Below, in pieces: positions 22,092 to 31,857 of a stretch of DNA of 64,000 nucleotides. The position numbers were made by a program, and so were the translations under genes. The notes under the pieces were generated by a model. It was not told the origin of the DNA and made no database searches. It worked only from the letters and a program-made list of their open reading frames with translations. The stretch is from positions 50,803 to 114,802 of the forward strand of contig CALKBV010000015.1 of assembly GCA_937775265.1 (NCBI GenBank). The letters run 5' to 3'. The stretch's first letter is position 1. Every line of letters begins with the position of its first letter. The stretch is from an uncultured Pseudomonadales bacterium. Lineage in GTDB: Bacteria; Pseudomonadota; Gammaproteobacteria; Pseudomonadales; Azotimanducaceae.

Positions 22092-24338
22092 CGCCCCTGT
22101 TGTTGAAGCTTTATCCTGCCGGACGATGTTCATTTCTTCCCTTACCAGCGACATATCGAAGTAATCGCCTTTTAGCCAGGCCGTATAGTGATCTGAAACA
22201 TACTCGCTATCAGGCCTCCCGCCGTTCCCGCCGGCAATGACAAACTTAAACCGAAGTGGGTCTGCCATGTCGACAATCCAACGAAATGCGGGGCCATGAT
22301 AAACCTCCTGTTCAATACTGCCTTTAACCGGAGGATTATGTTGTGCCATGCGCAGCGTGGTAGCGCTGCCGCCAATAGGATCAGGACCCACCTGCATAGC
22401 CTGCCATGGTTTGTGCTTACGTAGTGAATGCCCGAAGTGAATTTGGTGTATCTTGCCCCACGACCAATCATCAGCGTAATTGGTTGTCAGATAGTCAACG
22501 ATATCTATCACATTGTCGGCGATGATCTTATCAAGCGTGTCTCTGTGGGCACGCCAGGGCGATCCCTCTGCCATGAAATGGCTGATATCGAAACGATTGA
22601 GTGCAGGTGCAATACTCGACATTGTGGTGATCAAAGGGCTCTTACCTAGGGCGGTTTCCATAAATTGAATGTGCGAACGTTTTTCCAACAGGGGGTAGAA
22701 AATGCAAGCAGCCTTTGAGTCTGTGGTCGCCACATAGTCCCAATCAGACAGGAGTTTGATCGCCGTTTCTAATCTTTCATGTTGGGGTTGGGATTTTAGC
22801 GACTGCAATATGTTCGGTACTAGCTCTCTGGCTCTAACATCCAGCAAGTCCAACTGCATATCTGCGAAGTATGCTGTCGTGAAATTGGATCCCCGCTTTT
22901 GCAGTAATTCATCAATCCGTTTTGCCCTGGCATCGTGGGTAGGAAAATTATGAATCGGATAGCTACCCGAATCACCCATAGTGTCGTTGTTGGCAGTTAA
23001 GGTGTACTTCTCTAACGGGTTCGATTCAACGAGCAATTCAGCTGCGGTACTTAATCGAAAATCGTAGTCGGAGTTGTTGCCGGGCAAAGGCACAACGCCT
23101 GTCACACCTTGTTCCGCATGATTTGCACCACTGCCTGATCGGTGTCGCAGCGTCGTGGCTATATAGCGATGCATATCATTGTGTCTATCGGCGCAGATAA
23201 TGTTGTTGACCAACGGGCAGATATCGTTCTCAAACAATGCATCGCCCAGTTGCTGTGAATTCTTGGCTAATGGCATCAGCGCCAGAACACCCGCGGAAGT
23301 GGGTTGATCTCTCATGGCCCAATCAAGCGCGGTGATACTTCCTGCTCCCCGCAGATCCGTGAAGCCCAGCGCGTCTGTCAGTGACTCAAGAATAGGGCCG
23401 TGGGGGGATTCACTCACCGTGAAGCTGCGTGAAGGTTGGTTAGCGACATCGACGGTGTAACTTTGAGTGTTGCCAGGCGCCTCACTCTCGACAAAGACAT
23501 CATAAGTATCGACGAAACCTGTGGTTAGCCCCCAGGACACGTCTCGATTGTGTCCCATCATAAAGTAAGGCACGCCGGGGAAACTGGCGCCAAAGGCATC
23601 CCAATTCGGCGCACTCAAATGCGAATAGAAGAACGTGTTCGGAATACTATGGGGTTGATGTGGATCGGTTGCTAACATCGGAAACCCAGACGCCGATAAA
23701 TCACCATTGATTGCCCAATTATTGCTGCCGCTCAGCCTCGTCTCATGAGGGAAAAGTAATTTTGCGACGTTCATGTCGATACCAAGCAATGCGTCTCGAA
23801 GGGCCTCGACGCACATAGCATCTTCGTTAGAAAATCTAAGCACATGATGGCGAAAATAGTCCACGCCATGTTCTGCCATAAGTTTTCCAAGGTAAATTTT
23901 CTCTAGCCAGGTCTTATGTTGAAACCAGCCTGTGAAGCGATAACGTGAGGCAACATCATGGCGTGTGCAGTGTCTGGGCTCCGTGCCGGCCTTCAGGAAT
24001 TCTGGTGGCACCTCATCAAGCGAATCAACGTAGGCGTTAACGCCCTGAAGGTAGGCGTCAACAATATAGTCACCCGGGGAGTCTGGCACTTCTCTCGCTG
24101 TAACATTAAACGCCTTGTGCATCAGATCCTGAGGTATATGTTTCTCGCCCATGACGCTGGCTGCCGTGCCAGTGGCGTATAGGTTACTCAAGTGCAATTG
24201 CCATAGGCGTTCGCTCGCGCAGGCATAGCCCATGCCTCTAAAGGCATCTGGAATCGAATTAGCGAAAATATGCGGCACGCCAATGTTATCCCAACAAATC
24301 TCAAGGCTGGCGTCGGCTTCAGGAATAGCAAAAGTCAT
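22086..24338 (-). CDS. Penicillin acylase family protein (Ntn hydrolase)
   Basis: A 750-residue member of the penicillin amidase / acylase superfamily, whose members are cut into alpha and beta chains so that an N-terminal Ser of the beta chain becomes the nucleophile. The likely cut is before Ser in LSGSNNWAI (about residue 224), followed by the family's DPHQPHSIP and FMMGHNRDVSWGLT. It begins IPEADASLEICWDNIGVPHI without any signal peptide, unlike most family members, so it may act in the cytoplasm. The family hydrolyses amides such as N-acyl homoserine lactones, beta-lactams or other acyl amides; the substrate is unknown. A 13-bp array sits on its stop codon. Confidence 0.85.
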   Translation of the reverse strand: MTFAIPEADASLEICWDNIGVPHIFANSIPDAFRGMGYACASERLWQLHLSNLYATGTAASVMGEKHIPQDLMHKAFNVTAREVPDSPGDYIVDAYLQGVNAYVDSLDEVPPEFLKAGTEPRHCTRHDVASRYRFTGWFQHKTWLEKIYLGKLMAEHGVDYFRHHVLRFSNEDAMCVEALRDALLGIDMNVAKLLFPHETRLSGSNNWAINGDLSASGFPMLATDPHQPHSIPNTFFYSHLSAPNWDAFGASFPGVPYFMMGHNRDVSWGLTTGFVDTYDVFVESEAPGNTQSYTVDVANQPSRSFTVSESPHGPILESLTDALGFTDLRGAGSITALDWAMRDQPTSAGVLALMPLAKNSQQLGDALFENDICPLVNNIICADRHNDMHRYIATTLRHRSGSGANHAEQGVTGVVPLPGNNSDYDFRLSTAAELLVESNPLEKYTLTANNDTMGDSGSYPIHNFPTHDARAKRIDELLQKRGSNFTTAYFADMQLDLLDVRARELVPNILQSLKSQPQHERLETAIKLLSDWDYVATTDSKAACIFYPLLEKRSHIQFMETALGKSPLITTMSSIAPALNRFDISHFMAEGSPWRAHRDTLDKIIADNVIDIVDYLTTNYADDWSWGKIHQIHFGHSLRKHKPWQAMQVGPDPIGGSATTLRMAQHNPPVKGSIEQEVYHGPAFRWIVDMADPLRFKFVIAGGNGGRPDSEYVSDHYTAWLKGDYFDMSLVREEMNIVRQDKASTTGAV

Positions 24339-24620
24339 GGAGTACCCGCTGATGTGTTTCCTACAAGGTACCTTCCGTCAATGCTATGGGCAAGGGTCAG
24401 AGGACTGATCAAATCAGTTGTCAGTAAAATTTTGAAGATCTTCAATGAATGCATCCTGTTTACGATCACTGTTGGTTGTGCAGATGAGCTGTGAGATAGC
24501 TGCCAGCTCTCCTTACCACCTGAAATCATCAATGTTGTTTTGTGTCGATTCGGTTTGGTGTACTCATTTTCCAACCTCCGCTTGAGGGCACGTGTAGCCC
24601 GCCGCATTTGGCTCGACCAG

Positions 24621-24650
24621 ATGAAAGCCTATATGGCTTTCATCCTTTTC
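24621..24650 (+). terminator. Strong hairpin with T-tract, no + strand gene upstream
   Basis: A perfect 10-bp stem, GATGAAAGCC/GGCTTTCATC, with a TATAT loop followed by CTTTT. It would stop rightward transcription, but the nearest upstream gene is on the other strand. It may belong to a small RNA or be left over from a lost gene. Confidence 0.65.
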
Positions 24651-24849
24651 CTACATCCCCAACCAACCCCGCCTGAGACTATCTACTTGCCCGATCGGGT
24701 CTGGCAGCAAGCTCGGTGAGGATGTGGTGCTGCTAGGCAGGGTGGTCAACGCGAGCGCCTGTGAGATTAAACCGTCGATTCGACGGGAATCTGGGCGAAA
24801 CGAAACAAGTTGAAAAAAGCATTTGGCGTTTAAATGATTATATGGATAA

Positions 24850-24869
24850 TACTGTATATATAACCAGTT
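24850..24869 (+). promoter_or_regulatory. LexA (SOS) box of recA
   Basis: Contains CTG at 24853-24855 and CAG at 24865-24867 with exactly ten A/T-rich bases between, the canonical gammaproteobacterial LexA site, flanked by TA and TT. It is 20 bp upstream of the recA start and 10 bp before the GAGGAAA ribosome site, so LexA would block recA transcription until DNA damage. Confidence 0.85.
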
Positions 24870-24889
24870 AAAGACAAAGAGGAAAAACA

Positions 24890-25975
24890 ATGTCCGACGT
24901 TGAAAATAGCGGTTCGCAAAAAGACTCTCAAAAAGACTCTCAAAAAGATAAGGCGCTAACAGCAGCGCTTTCCCAGATCGAGAAGCAGTTTGGCAAGGGC
25001 GCCATAATGCGGCTTGGTGATTCTCCTCTGGAGAAAATTCCGGCAATATCGACCGGTTCTCTGGGCCTGGATATTGCGCTGGGGATAGGTGGATTGCCTC
25101 GTGGGCGTATTGTTGAGATCTATGGCCCGGAGTCTTCGGGCAAGACAACCCTGACCCTACAGGTCATTGCGGAGGCCCAAAAAGCAGGCGGAACCTGTGC
25201 CTTCATCGATGCAGAGCATGCTCTGGATCCACTGTATGCGCAGAATCTTGGCGTAAATATTGATGACCTGCTGGTTTCCCAGCCTGACACGGGTGAGCAG
25301 GCGCTTGAAATTTGCGACATGGTGGTCAGATCTGGCGCTGTTGACGTGGTGATTGTGGATTCAGTCGCTGCATTGACCCCGAAAGCAGAAATCGAGGGCG
25401 ATATGGGTGACCACCATGTTGGACTGCAGGCCCGGCTAATGAGTCAGGCGCTGCGTAAGATGGCGGGCAACATCAAAAATTCAAATACCCTGGTTATCTT
25501 TATCAATCAGATCCGAATGAAAATTGGCGTGATGTTTGGTAGCCCTGAGACTACCTCTGGCGGTAACGCGCTGAAGTTTTATTCCTCTGTTCGGCTGGAC
25601 ATACGCCGCATTGGGGCTGTCAAAGAAGGCGATGAGGTTATCGGTAACGAAACTCGCGTCAAGGTAATCAAGAACAAGGTTGCGCCTCCCTTTAAGCAAA
25701 CCGAATTCCAGATTATGTACGGCAAGGGTATCTATCATATGGGTGAAGTGATCGACCTGGGTGTCCAGCTTAACCTGGTAGATAAAGCCGGTGCCTGGTA
25801 TAGCTACAAGGGTGAACGTATTGGCCAGGGCAAGAAGAATGCCTGTGAATATATCACAGAGAATTCACACATCGCTGTAGACATCGAGCAACAGATTAGG
25901 GCGAAGTTGCTTGATCACGACGAAGGCTCGGAAGATGAAGACATGGATAATGTCACGCCTATTTCGGGTGCCTGA
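24890..25975 (+). CDS. recA: Recombinase RecA
   Basis: RecA forms filaments on single-stranded DNA, exchanges strands and triggers LexA cleavage. The 361-residue protein has Walker [10 protein letters not shown] at residues 79-87, [19 protein letters not shown], the DNA-binding L2 region with [16 protein letters not shown], and the acidic tail. It is about 13 residues longer at the N-terminus than E. coli RecA, because of an imperfect QKDS repeat (residues 10-21) that lies in the flexible N-terminal arm. SOS-controlled by the upstream LexA box. recX follows after 105 bp. Confidence 0.98.
   Translation: MSDVENSGSQKDSQKDSQKDKALTAALSQIEKQFGKGAIMRLGDSPLEKIPAISTGSLGLDIALGIGGLPRGRIVEIYGPESSGKTTLTLQVIAEAQKAGGTCAFIDAEHALDPLYAQNLGVNIDDLLVSQPDTGEQALEICDMVVRSGAVDVVIVDSVAALTPKAEIEGDMGDHHVGLQARLMSQALRKMAGNIKNSNTLVIFINQIRMKIGVMFGSPETTSGGNALKFYSSVRLDIRRIGAVKEGDEVIGNETRVKVIKNKVAPPFKQTEFQIMYGKGIYHMGEVIDLGVQLNLVDKAGAWYSYKGERIGQGKKNACEYITENSHIAVDIEQQIRAKLLDHDEGSEDEDMDNVTPISGA
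24917..24952 (+). repeat. 12-bp tandem repeat inside recA, three units
   Basis: CAAAAAGACTCT twice, then CAAAAAGATAAG. It encodes [12 protein letters not shown] in the N-terminal arm of RecA. Unit length is a multiple of three, so copy number can change without breaking the frame. Confidence 0.85.
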
Positions 25976-26033
25976 GAGCGATAACAACATGAGTTTAAAG
26001 CAAACCGGCGTTGACGGCGGTAGCCTTAACGCT

Positions 26034-26075
26034 GCAGTACTAATTAGGCAGTACTAATCGGGCAGTTCTAATGAA
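26034..26075 (+). repeat. 14-bp tandem repeat in the recA-recX gap, three units
   Basis: GCAGTACTAATTAG, GCAGTACTAATCGG and GCAGTTCTAATGAA in a row, ending five bases before the recX ATG. The third unit runs into the GAAGGAAA ribosome site region, so copy number would alter the leader between recA and recX. Confidence 0.85.
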
Positions 26076-26080
26076 GGAAA

Positions 26081-26575
26081 ATGACAGACATTAAGCCCTC
26101 AGATGTTCGCCGCGCCGCAATGGATTTGTTGGCGCGCAGAGAACATTCTCGCTATGAGCTTTTACTTAAACTAACCCGGCGTCTTGGTGATAATCCCGAG
26201 CTCTTTGAACAGGAAATCGGCAAGCTGACCGAAGAGGGCTTGCAGAGTGACCGCAGGCTCGCTGAAGCATTTATACGCGCAAGAACTAATAGGGGGCAGG
26301 GCCCCGTCAAGATTAAAGTGGAGCTGCGTGCCAAGCAGGTTGGCGATGAAATCATATCAATCGCTTTTGAAGAATGCGGCGTTGATTTCGCGGCACTGGC
26401 TCGGTCAGTTGCCGTCAAGAAGTTCGGAGATGAGCTTGGCAAGGTGGCAGATATTAAAACTCTTGATATGGAAACTCTTGATATGGAAACGCTGGATATA
26501 AAAGCCAGGGCGCGAATATCACGATTTATGCAGCAGCGCGGCTTTTCTTACGACCATATCTCCAGTTTATATTAG
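26081..26575 (+). CDS. recX: Regulatory protein RecX
   Basis: RecX binds RecA filaments and limits their activity. The 164-residue protein is helical, with three-helix repeats: RAAMDLLARREHSRYELLL, the RLAEAFIRARTNRGQGPVKI segment, and the C-terminal SRFMQQRGFSYDHI. It follows recA and is probably co-transcribed with it and read at a lower level. An internal 15-bp tandem repeat adds TLDME units near residue 130, between the second and third modules, making the protein a little longer than usual. Confidence 0.93.
   Translation: MTDIKPSDVRRAAMDLLARREHSRYELLLKLTRRLGDNPELFEQEIGKLTEEGLQSDRRLAEAFIRARTNRGQGPVKIKVELRAKQVGDEIISIAFEECGVDFAALARSVAVKKFGDELGKVADIKTLDMETLDMETLDIKARARISRFMQQRGFSYDHISSLY
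26459..26503 (+). repeat. 15-bp tandem repeat inside recX, three units
   Basis: ACTCTTGATATGGAA occurs twice, followed by ACGCTGGATATAAAA, with a partial degenerate copy before. It encodes TLDMETLDMETLDIK. The unit is a multiple of three and keeps the recX frame. Confidence 0.85.
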
Positions 26576-26755
26576 GCTCTAACACGAGCTGTTAATGGCT
26601 ATCACTGTGGCCGGCGTGAACCAAGATGACGCTTTCTATGGCTCCCTTGGCTTAATTTCTGTATCTTACCTTTTTGTTTTTTTGTCTGTCGAGCTCGTTG
26701 CTGAATATTGGTTCGCTGGGTTTTTATTTGTTAGACATGAAATGGTTTATTAGAT

Positions 26756-29356
26756 ATGGATAGCCGCGAGCTCCGCAGCGCATTTTTGAGTTACTTCGAA
26801 GGTAAAGGTCATACGATCGTTGAGTCGTCGTCCCTGGTGCCTGGCAATGATCTAACCCTGCTGTTTACCAATGCAGGCATGGTTCAATTCAAGGACTCTT
26901 TCGCCTTCCGTGAAGACCGTGGCTATACCAGGGCGGCAAGTTGCCAGCGTTGCGTAAGGGCGGGTGGTAAACACAACGACCTGGATAACGTCGGTTATAC
27001 AGCGCGGCACCATACGTTTTTTGAAATGTTGGGTAACTTTAGTTTTGGCGACTATTTTAAGGAAGACGCCATTGTCTTTGCGTGGGAGTTCCTGACGGAA
27101 GTTGTTGGGTTGCCCGCGGACAAGCTTTGGGTCACCGTTCACGATAGTGACGATGAGGCAGAGCAAATCTGGATAGAGAAAGTTGGTTTTGATCCTCAGC
27201 GCATTACTCGGCTCGGCGACGATGATAACTTCTGGACTATGGGCGATACCGGACCTTGCGGTCCTTCTTCAGAAATATTCTACGACCACGGGCCGGAAGT
27301 GCCTGGTGGCCCGCCGGGATCGAAAGATGGTGAACTGGACAGGTACATCGAGATCTGGAACCTGGTGTTTACGCAGTATGACAGGTCCGCAGATGGCACC
27401 TTAACGCCCTTGCCTAAACAGTGTGTCGATACCGGCATGGGACTGGAACGACTGGCAGCGGTATTGCAGGGTGTACATAACAACTATGAAATTGATCTGT
27501 TCCAGGCGCTGATTAAAAAAGCCGCTGGGCTTCTCCAAGCCACTGACCTGGATAACCCTTCGTTAAAAGTCATTGCAGATCACATTCGAGCTGCAGTGTT
27601 CCTGATCGCTGATGGGGTCGTACCCTCTAACGAGGGAAGGGGCTATGTTATCCGCAGGATTATTCGCCGGGCGCTCAGGCACGGCCACAAGCTCCAATCC
27701 AGTGGCCCGTTCTTTCACCAACTCGTCGGGGAAGTCGTTACCCAGATGGGTGATGCCTACCCCTTGATTGCACAAACCCGCAGCCAGGTAGAAAAAGTGC
27801 TCCTTAAAGAAGAGCAACAGTTTGAGCTGACCCTCGATCAGGGTATGCGGATTCTTACTGACGCGATTTCGCAGCTTGATGGAAAGGAAATTCCGGGTGA
27901 AGTGGTGTTCAAGCTCTATGACACCTATGGATTCCCAACCGACTTGACGGCTGATATTGCCAGAGAGCGGAACCTGACTCTGGATATGGCTGGCTTTGAT
28001 CGTGAAATGGAAATCCAGCGGGAAAGGGCGCGTGCGGCGAGCCAGTTTGGCTCTGCTGATACCGGTGATTTGCAGCTCAGCGATGTTACCGAGTTCGTTG
28101 GATACGATTCGCTGGAAGATGAGTCAACGGTCATAGGCATCATTGTTGATGGCGCTCAGGTTGATCAGGCTGACGCAGACCAGCAAGCCCTGGTTGTTCT
28201 TGATAGAACACCTTTCTATGCAGAATCGGGTGGGCAAGCTGGGGATACCGGGCAACTGATTGCAGATGGCGTGGTGTTGAACGTCACCGACACGGTCAAA
28301 AGCGGTGATGCTTTTCTACATCAAGGAAAGCCGGTTAACGGGAGCTTGGCTGTAGGGGACAAAGTTCAATCGGTTGTCAATCGACCGCTAAGAGATGCGA
28401 CGCGTTTAAATCACTCTGCGACACATTTAATGCATGCAGCCCTACGTAAGATTCTTGGTGAACATGTGAACCAACGCGGCTCGCTGGTCAATGCAGAGCG
28501 CCTCCGGTTCGATTTTTCCCATTTTGAACCAGTATCCAGAGAACAGTTGCGAGAAATAGAACGACTGGTTAATACCGAAATTCGAGCTAACAGTGCTATT
28601 GAAACGGAAGTAATGGACCTGGAATCGGCGCGTAACAAGGGTGCCATGGCACTATTTGACGAAAAATACAGCGCAGAGGTTCGCGTACTGACAATGGGTG
28701 ATGGGTTCTCAGTGGAACTTTGCGGTGGAACTCATGCCGCCCGTACCGGGGACATTGGTATTTTCAGGATTGTATCAGAGCAGGGAGTAGCCTCCGGGGT
28801 TAGAAGAATTGAAGCAATCACCGGTTTGGCCGCGCTGACGCAGGTTGAAAGCAATGAAGACCTACTATCGCAAGCAGGCAGTCTGGTTCGAGCTGACAAC
28901 CACAATCTGGCGGATAAGTTGCGTGCGTTGATTGACCAGAATAAGAAGCTGGAGAAAACGATTACGGATCTCAACCGAAAGCTGGCGACCGGCGGTGTAG
29001 GTCCAGATATTGCTGAATCTGCCATTGATCTGGGGGGAGTGAAGCTTGTCGTCAGTCAGTTGGATGGTGCGGACCCAAAATCATTGCCGGATGTGCTTGA
29101 CCAGCTAAAAAACAAGATCGGCAGTGGAATCATTGTTCTTGGCACGGTCAGTGAGGGGAAAGTAGGCCTGATTGTCGGGGTAACCAAGGACCTGACAGAT
29201 CGATTTCACGCCGGAGACCTGGTGAACCACATAGCCTCACAGGTAGGTGGTAAGGGTGGCGGGCGCCCTGATATGGCGCGTGCTGGTGGCTCTGATCCGG
29301 ACTCACTACCAGCGGCTTTGGCGAGTGTTGAGCAATTTGCCCGAAATCTTCTGTAG
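26756..29356 (+). CDS. alaS: Alanyl-tRNA synthetase
   Basis: Charges tRNA-Ala and edits mischarged Ser or Gly. The 866-residue protein starts with the class II catalytic domain ([20 protein letters not shown], then [11 protein letters not shown]), continues through the tRNA recognition region, the editing domain with [12 protein letters not shown] and [13 protein letters not shown] (zinc ligands), a coiled coil, and the C-Ala domain with [15 protein letters not shown]. Length agrees with E. coli AlaS (876). It lies between recX and lysC, the conserved order. About 180 bp of T-rich sequence before it should hold its promoter. Confidence 0.98.
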   Translation: MDSRELRSAFLSYFEGKGHTIVESSSLVPGNDLTLLFTNAGMVQFKDSFAFREDRGYTRAASCQRCVRAGGKHNDLDNVGYTARHHTFFEMLGNFSFGDYFKEDAIVFAWEFLTEVVGLPADKLWVTVHDSDDEAEQIWIEKVGFDPQRITRLGDDDNFWTMGDTGPCGPSSEIFYDHGPEVPGGPPGSKDGELDRYIEIWNLVFTQYDRSADGTLTPLPKQCVDTGMGLERLAAVLQGVHNNYEIDLFQALIKKAAGLLQATDLDNPSLKVIADHIRAAVFLIADGVVPSNEGRGYVIRRIIRRALRHGHKLQSSGPFFHQLVGEVVTQMGDAYPLIAQTRSQVEKVLLKEEQQFELTLDQGMRILTDAISQLDGKEIPGEVVFKLYDTYGFPTDLTADIARERNLTLDMAGFDREMEIQRERARAASQFGSADTGDLQLSDVTEFVGYDSLEDESTVIGIIVDGAQVDQADADQQALVVLDRTPFYAESGGQAGDTGQLIADGVVLNVTDTVKSGDAFLHQGKPVNGSLAVGDKVQSVVNRPLRDATRLNHSATHLMHAALRKILGEHVNQRGSLVNAERLRFDFSHFEPVSREQLREIERLVNTEIRANSAIETEVMDLESARNKGAMALFDEKYSAEVRVLTMGDGFSVELCGGTHAARTGDIGIFRIVSEQGVASGVRRIEAITGLAALTQVESNEDLLSQAGSLVRADNHNLADKLRALIDQNKKLEKTITDLNRKLATGGVGPDIAESAIDLGGVKLVVSQLDGADPKSLPDVLDQLKNKIGSGIIVLGTVSEGKVGLIVGVTKDLTDRFHAGDLVNHIASQVGGKGGGRPDMARAGGSDPDSLPAALASVEQFARNLL

Positions 29357-29412
29357 TTTTTTTCGTCAAATTTCTATTAAATAGGCGCCCTTTCAAAACC
29401 GGTTAAGGCAGC

Positions 29413-30642
29413 ATGTCGTTGTTTGTCCAAAAATTTGGTGGAACCTCCGTTGCATCGGTTGAGCGAATCGAAAATATTGCTGCGCGCATTATTCGTTCAA
29501 GGAATGCTGGACATGATGTGGTGGTCGTCGTTTCAGCAATGGGTGATGAAACCGACCGTCTTGTGTCGTTGGCGAATGAGGTCAATTACGATGGGTTGGA
29601 TGCTCGACGGGAACTGGATGTTTTGCTGTCCACCGGTGAGCAGGCAACCATAGCCCTGTTGGCGATGACCTTGCTGAAACATGGGGTTAAAGCAGAATCA
29701 GTTTTAGGCTGGCAGGCCAGTATCCTGACAGACAGCGAGCACAGCAAAGCGAGGATCCTGGAAATTGACGAAACAGTGCTCCAGGCGAAGATCTCAGATG
29801 GCATCGTTCCGGTAGTAGCGGGATTCCAGGGTATCGATCAAAAGGGCCACGTAACAACCTTGGGGCGTGGCGGCTCGGATACAACGGCCGTTGCTCTCGC
29901 GGCAGTGCTGAAGGCTGATGAGTGCCAGATATATACAGATGTGGAAGGCGTCTTTACGACTGACCCGAGAGTTGTTGAAGGTGCCCGTTGTCTTAAGCAG
30001 ATGACGTTCGAGGAAATGTTGGAGTTGGCCAGCTTAGGTAGCAGGGTTCTGCATACCAGGGCGGTAGAGTTTGCCAGTAAGTACCAGGTGCCCCTTCGAG
30101 TGTTGTCTAGCTTTGAAGAAAAACCTGGCACGTTGATCACGAAAGAGGACGATTCAATGGAGCAACCAATCATTTCAGGGATAGCGTTTACCCGTGACGA
30201 GGCAAAGTTAACGATATTGGGTGTCAAAGATGTGCCCGGTATTGCTTCGGCTATTCTGGGCCCAATCAGCGACGCGAATATTGAAGTAGACATGATAGTT
30301 CAGAACGTGGCTGCGGACATGAGCACAGACTTCACTTTTACCGTTCGGCGAGATGACTACGACCAGGCGAAACAGATTCTGGAAAATATTGCAAAAAACA
30401 TTGATGCTAGAGAGGTGTCGGGCGACAATAAAATCGCTAAGTTGTCTTTGGTTGGTGTTGGAATGCGTTCCCATGCCGGTGTGGCCAGCAGGATGTTTAA
30501 AGTGTTGGCTGACGAATCGATTAATATCCAGATGATTTCGACTTCTGAAATTAAAATCTCAGTTGTCCTTGCAGAGAAGTATTTGGAGCTGGCGGCAAGA
30601 GCGCTACATTCTGCTTTTGAGTTGTCAGAAGAGGTTAACTGA
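29413..30642 (+). CDS. lysC: Aspartate kinase, lysine/threonine-regulated type
   Basis: Phosphorylates aspartate, the first step to lysine, methionine and threonine. The 409-residue protein has the kinase domain starting FVQKFGGTSVASVERI, the segment TLGRGGSDTTAVALAAVL, and two C-terminal ACT domains (ILGVKDVPGIASAIL and SLVGVGMRSHAGVASRMF) that bind amino-acid inhibitors. An internal start near residue 240 for a short subunit, as in Pseudomonas-type enzymes, is possible but not proved. It sits 56 bp after alaS and before csrA. Confidence 0.96.
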   Translation: MSLFVQKFGGTSVASVERIENIAARIIRSRNAGHDVVVVVSAMGDETDRLVSLANEVNYDGLDARRELDVLLSTGEQATIALLAMTLLKHGVKAESVLGWQASILTDSEHSKARILEIDETVLQAKISDGIVPVVAGFQGIDQKGHVTTLGRGGSDTTAVALAAVLKADECQIYTDVEGVFTTDPRVVEGARCLKQMTFEEMLELASLGSRVLHTRAVEFASKYQVPLRVLSSFEEKPGTLITKEDDSMEQPIISGIAFTRDEAKLTILGVKDVPGIASAILGPISDANIEVDMIVQNVAADMSTDFTFTVRRDDYDQAKQILENIAKNIDAREVSGDNKIAKLSLVGVGMRSHAGVASRMFKVLADESINIQMISTSEIKISVVLAEKYLELAARALHSAFELSEEVN

Positions 30643-30658
30643 CCTGAATCACCCGGAG

Positions 30659-30681
30659 TGCTTCCGCCGCTGCGGAAGTGC
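30659..30681 (+). terminator. GC-rich hairpin between lysC and csrA
   Basis: CTTCCGC (30661-30667) pairs with GCGGAAG (30672-30678) with flanking TG/CA pairs and a 4-base loop. There is no T-tract, so it may be a partial terminator or a structure in the csrA leader. The csrA ribosome site (AAAGGAG) follows 12 bp later. Confidence 0.4.
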
Positions 30682-30705
30682 AGGCATTACCAAAGGAGCA
30701 ATATC

Positions 30706-30900
30706 ATGCTTATATTGACCCGACGAGTCGGTGAGACGTTAATGATAGGCAATGACATATCGGTCACGGTATTGGGCGTGAAAGGTAATCAGGTCAGGAT
30801 AGGCGTAGATGCGCCGAAGGAAGTCGCGGTACACCGTGAAGAAATCTTCGAGCGGATCAACTCAGAGCAGAGTGATTCGCCCGATTCACCTGCCCCGTAA
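30706..30900 (+). CDS. csrA: Carbon storage regulator CsrA/RsmA
   Basis: A 64-residue dimeric RNA-binding protein that binds GGA motifs in mRNA leaders and controls carbon metabolism, biofilm and motility. The sequence [19 protein letters not shown], then [18 protein letters not shown], is near identical to the family consensus, with the key Arg near residue 44. The ATG at 30706 has AAAGGAG at 30692-30698, itself a possible CsrA site for autoregulation. An upstream in-frame start at 30658 is not supported. In relatives tRNA-Ser and tRNA-Arg follow at once; here an 11-kb block separates them. Confidence 0.97.
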   Translation: MLILTRRVGETLMIGNDISVTVLGVKGNQVRIGVDAPKEVAVHREEIFERINSEQSDSPDSPAP

Positions 30901-30937
30901 CACTCCTGTGAAACAGACCAGACATAGAGCTCGCCTC

Positions 30938-31849
30938 CTACGTTGCGTAGGTGACCCGTCGTAACAGACCCAGATATCCTTTAGGGAACTCAATCCCTTC
31001 GTAGTAGCCCTTATCCAGCAATATTTGATGTAACTCCCGAAGCCTGTAGATCGGTACAGAGGCTATCAGGTGATGTTCAAGATGGAAGTTCAGGCCGTGA
31101 GGCGCCACCAGCAAAGCTTCTAACCAACTGATGTATATGGTTCTGGTGTTCAGCCGAATATCAGGATCAAAATGATCTGGCACCGCGGCATGTTCTGCGA
31201 TTTGCCGAATACGGGTGATCAACATGTGGCTGGTCATAAACGCGATCACCCACAGTGCGTACAACTCCGCGAATCCGGCGACGGACAGCGCCAGCAAAAG
31301 TGCAAGGTTACAGATGACGCCGCCAGCCAACATTTTTTTTACACCAGGTTTCAACTCATTGAAACGGTACAGTGATCGACCAATCGATACGATCCGTCGC
31401 CAGCCAATCTTTCCGGTGATATCTCTTAATACTTTTCGTTTGAAACTGGTGCTAGAGACAGGGTAGGCGTCAAAATTTTTCAGGTCCGGATCATCAACCG
31501 TTCCACAATCCTTGTGATGCATCAGGTGCCCCTTCATATAGGAGTCTTTGTCGGAAAAAACCCAGTAGCCGGAAAGCCAGGTTGCAACGAAGTCGTTAGC
31601 GCTCTGTGAAGTGAAAAATGATTTATGCCCGGTTTCATGAACGAGCACACCGAAGGCCATTTGCCGCCCACCGAGGAGAAGCACGGTAAATAGCATTGTC
31701 ACTGGATTGGGAAATGCTGCAGCCAGGACGAAAAGCCCGATGACCATGGCCCAGTCGAACAGCACGATGCACGCCGCTATCAGGTCATCTTTTCTCGTTA
31801 CCCTTGCTAGTTCCTCGGCGGTGAGTAGCTCTCGAATGTTCGTTGTCAT
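30938..31849 (-). CDS. Membrane fatty acid desaturase
   Basis: A 303-residue integral membrane di-iron desaturase. The three histidine boxes are visible: HETGH (about residue 72), HLMHH (about 108) and HLEHH (about 257), with paired hydrophobic segments between. It introduces a double bond into acyl chains or hydroxylates related lipids, using oxygen. It is the second gene of a reverse-strand pair, eight bases after a PaaX-like regulator, so the regulator probably controls it. The lipid substrate and bond position are not predictable. Its stop lies in a small CCTACG/CGTAGG hairpin facing csrA. Confidence 0.88.
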   Translation of the reverse strand: MTTNIRELLTAEELARVTRKDDLIAACIVLFDWAMVIGLFVLAAAFPNPVTMLFTVLLLGGRQMAFGVLVHETGHKSFFTSQSANDFVATWLSGYWVFSDKDSYMKGHLMHHKDCGTVDDPDLKNFDAYPVSSTSFKRKVLRDITGKIGWRRIVSIGRSLYRFNELKPGVKKMLAGGVICNLALLLALSVAGFAELYALWVIAFMTSHMLITRIRQIAEHAAVPDHFDPDIRLNTRTIYISWLEALLVAPHGLNFHLEHHLIASVPIYRLRELHQILLDKGYYEGIEFPKGYLGLLRRVTYAT

Positions 31850-31857
31850 GTTGTCCT

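Larger units (their letters stand above)
24339..24889. other. 551-bp region between the acylase gene and recA
   Basis: No supported gene. It contains an isolated strong terminator-like hairpin (24621-24650) and the SOS operator of recA. A reverse frame of 90 codons (24335-24607) abuts the acylase start but has no recognisable domain, and its hydrophilic start looks random. The region should also hold the acylase promoter. In relatives cinA lies here; no trace is recognisable. Confidence 0.45.

Noticed and set aside
24335..24607. 90-codon reverse frame abutting the acylase start
   Set aside because: No recognisable domain, no ribosome site, biased composition; probably chance.
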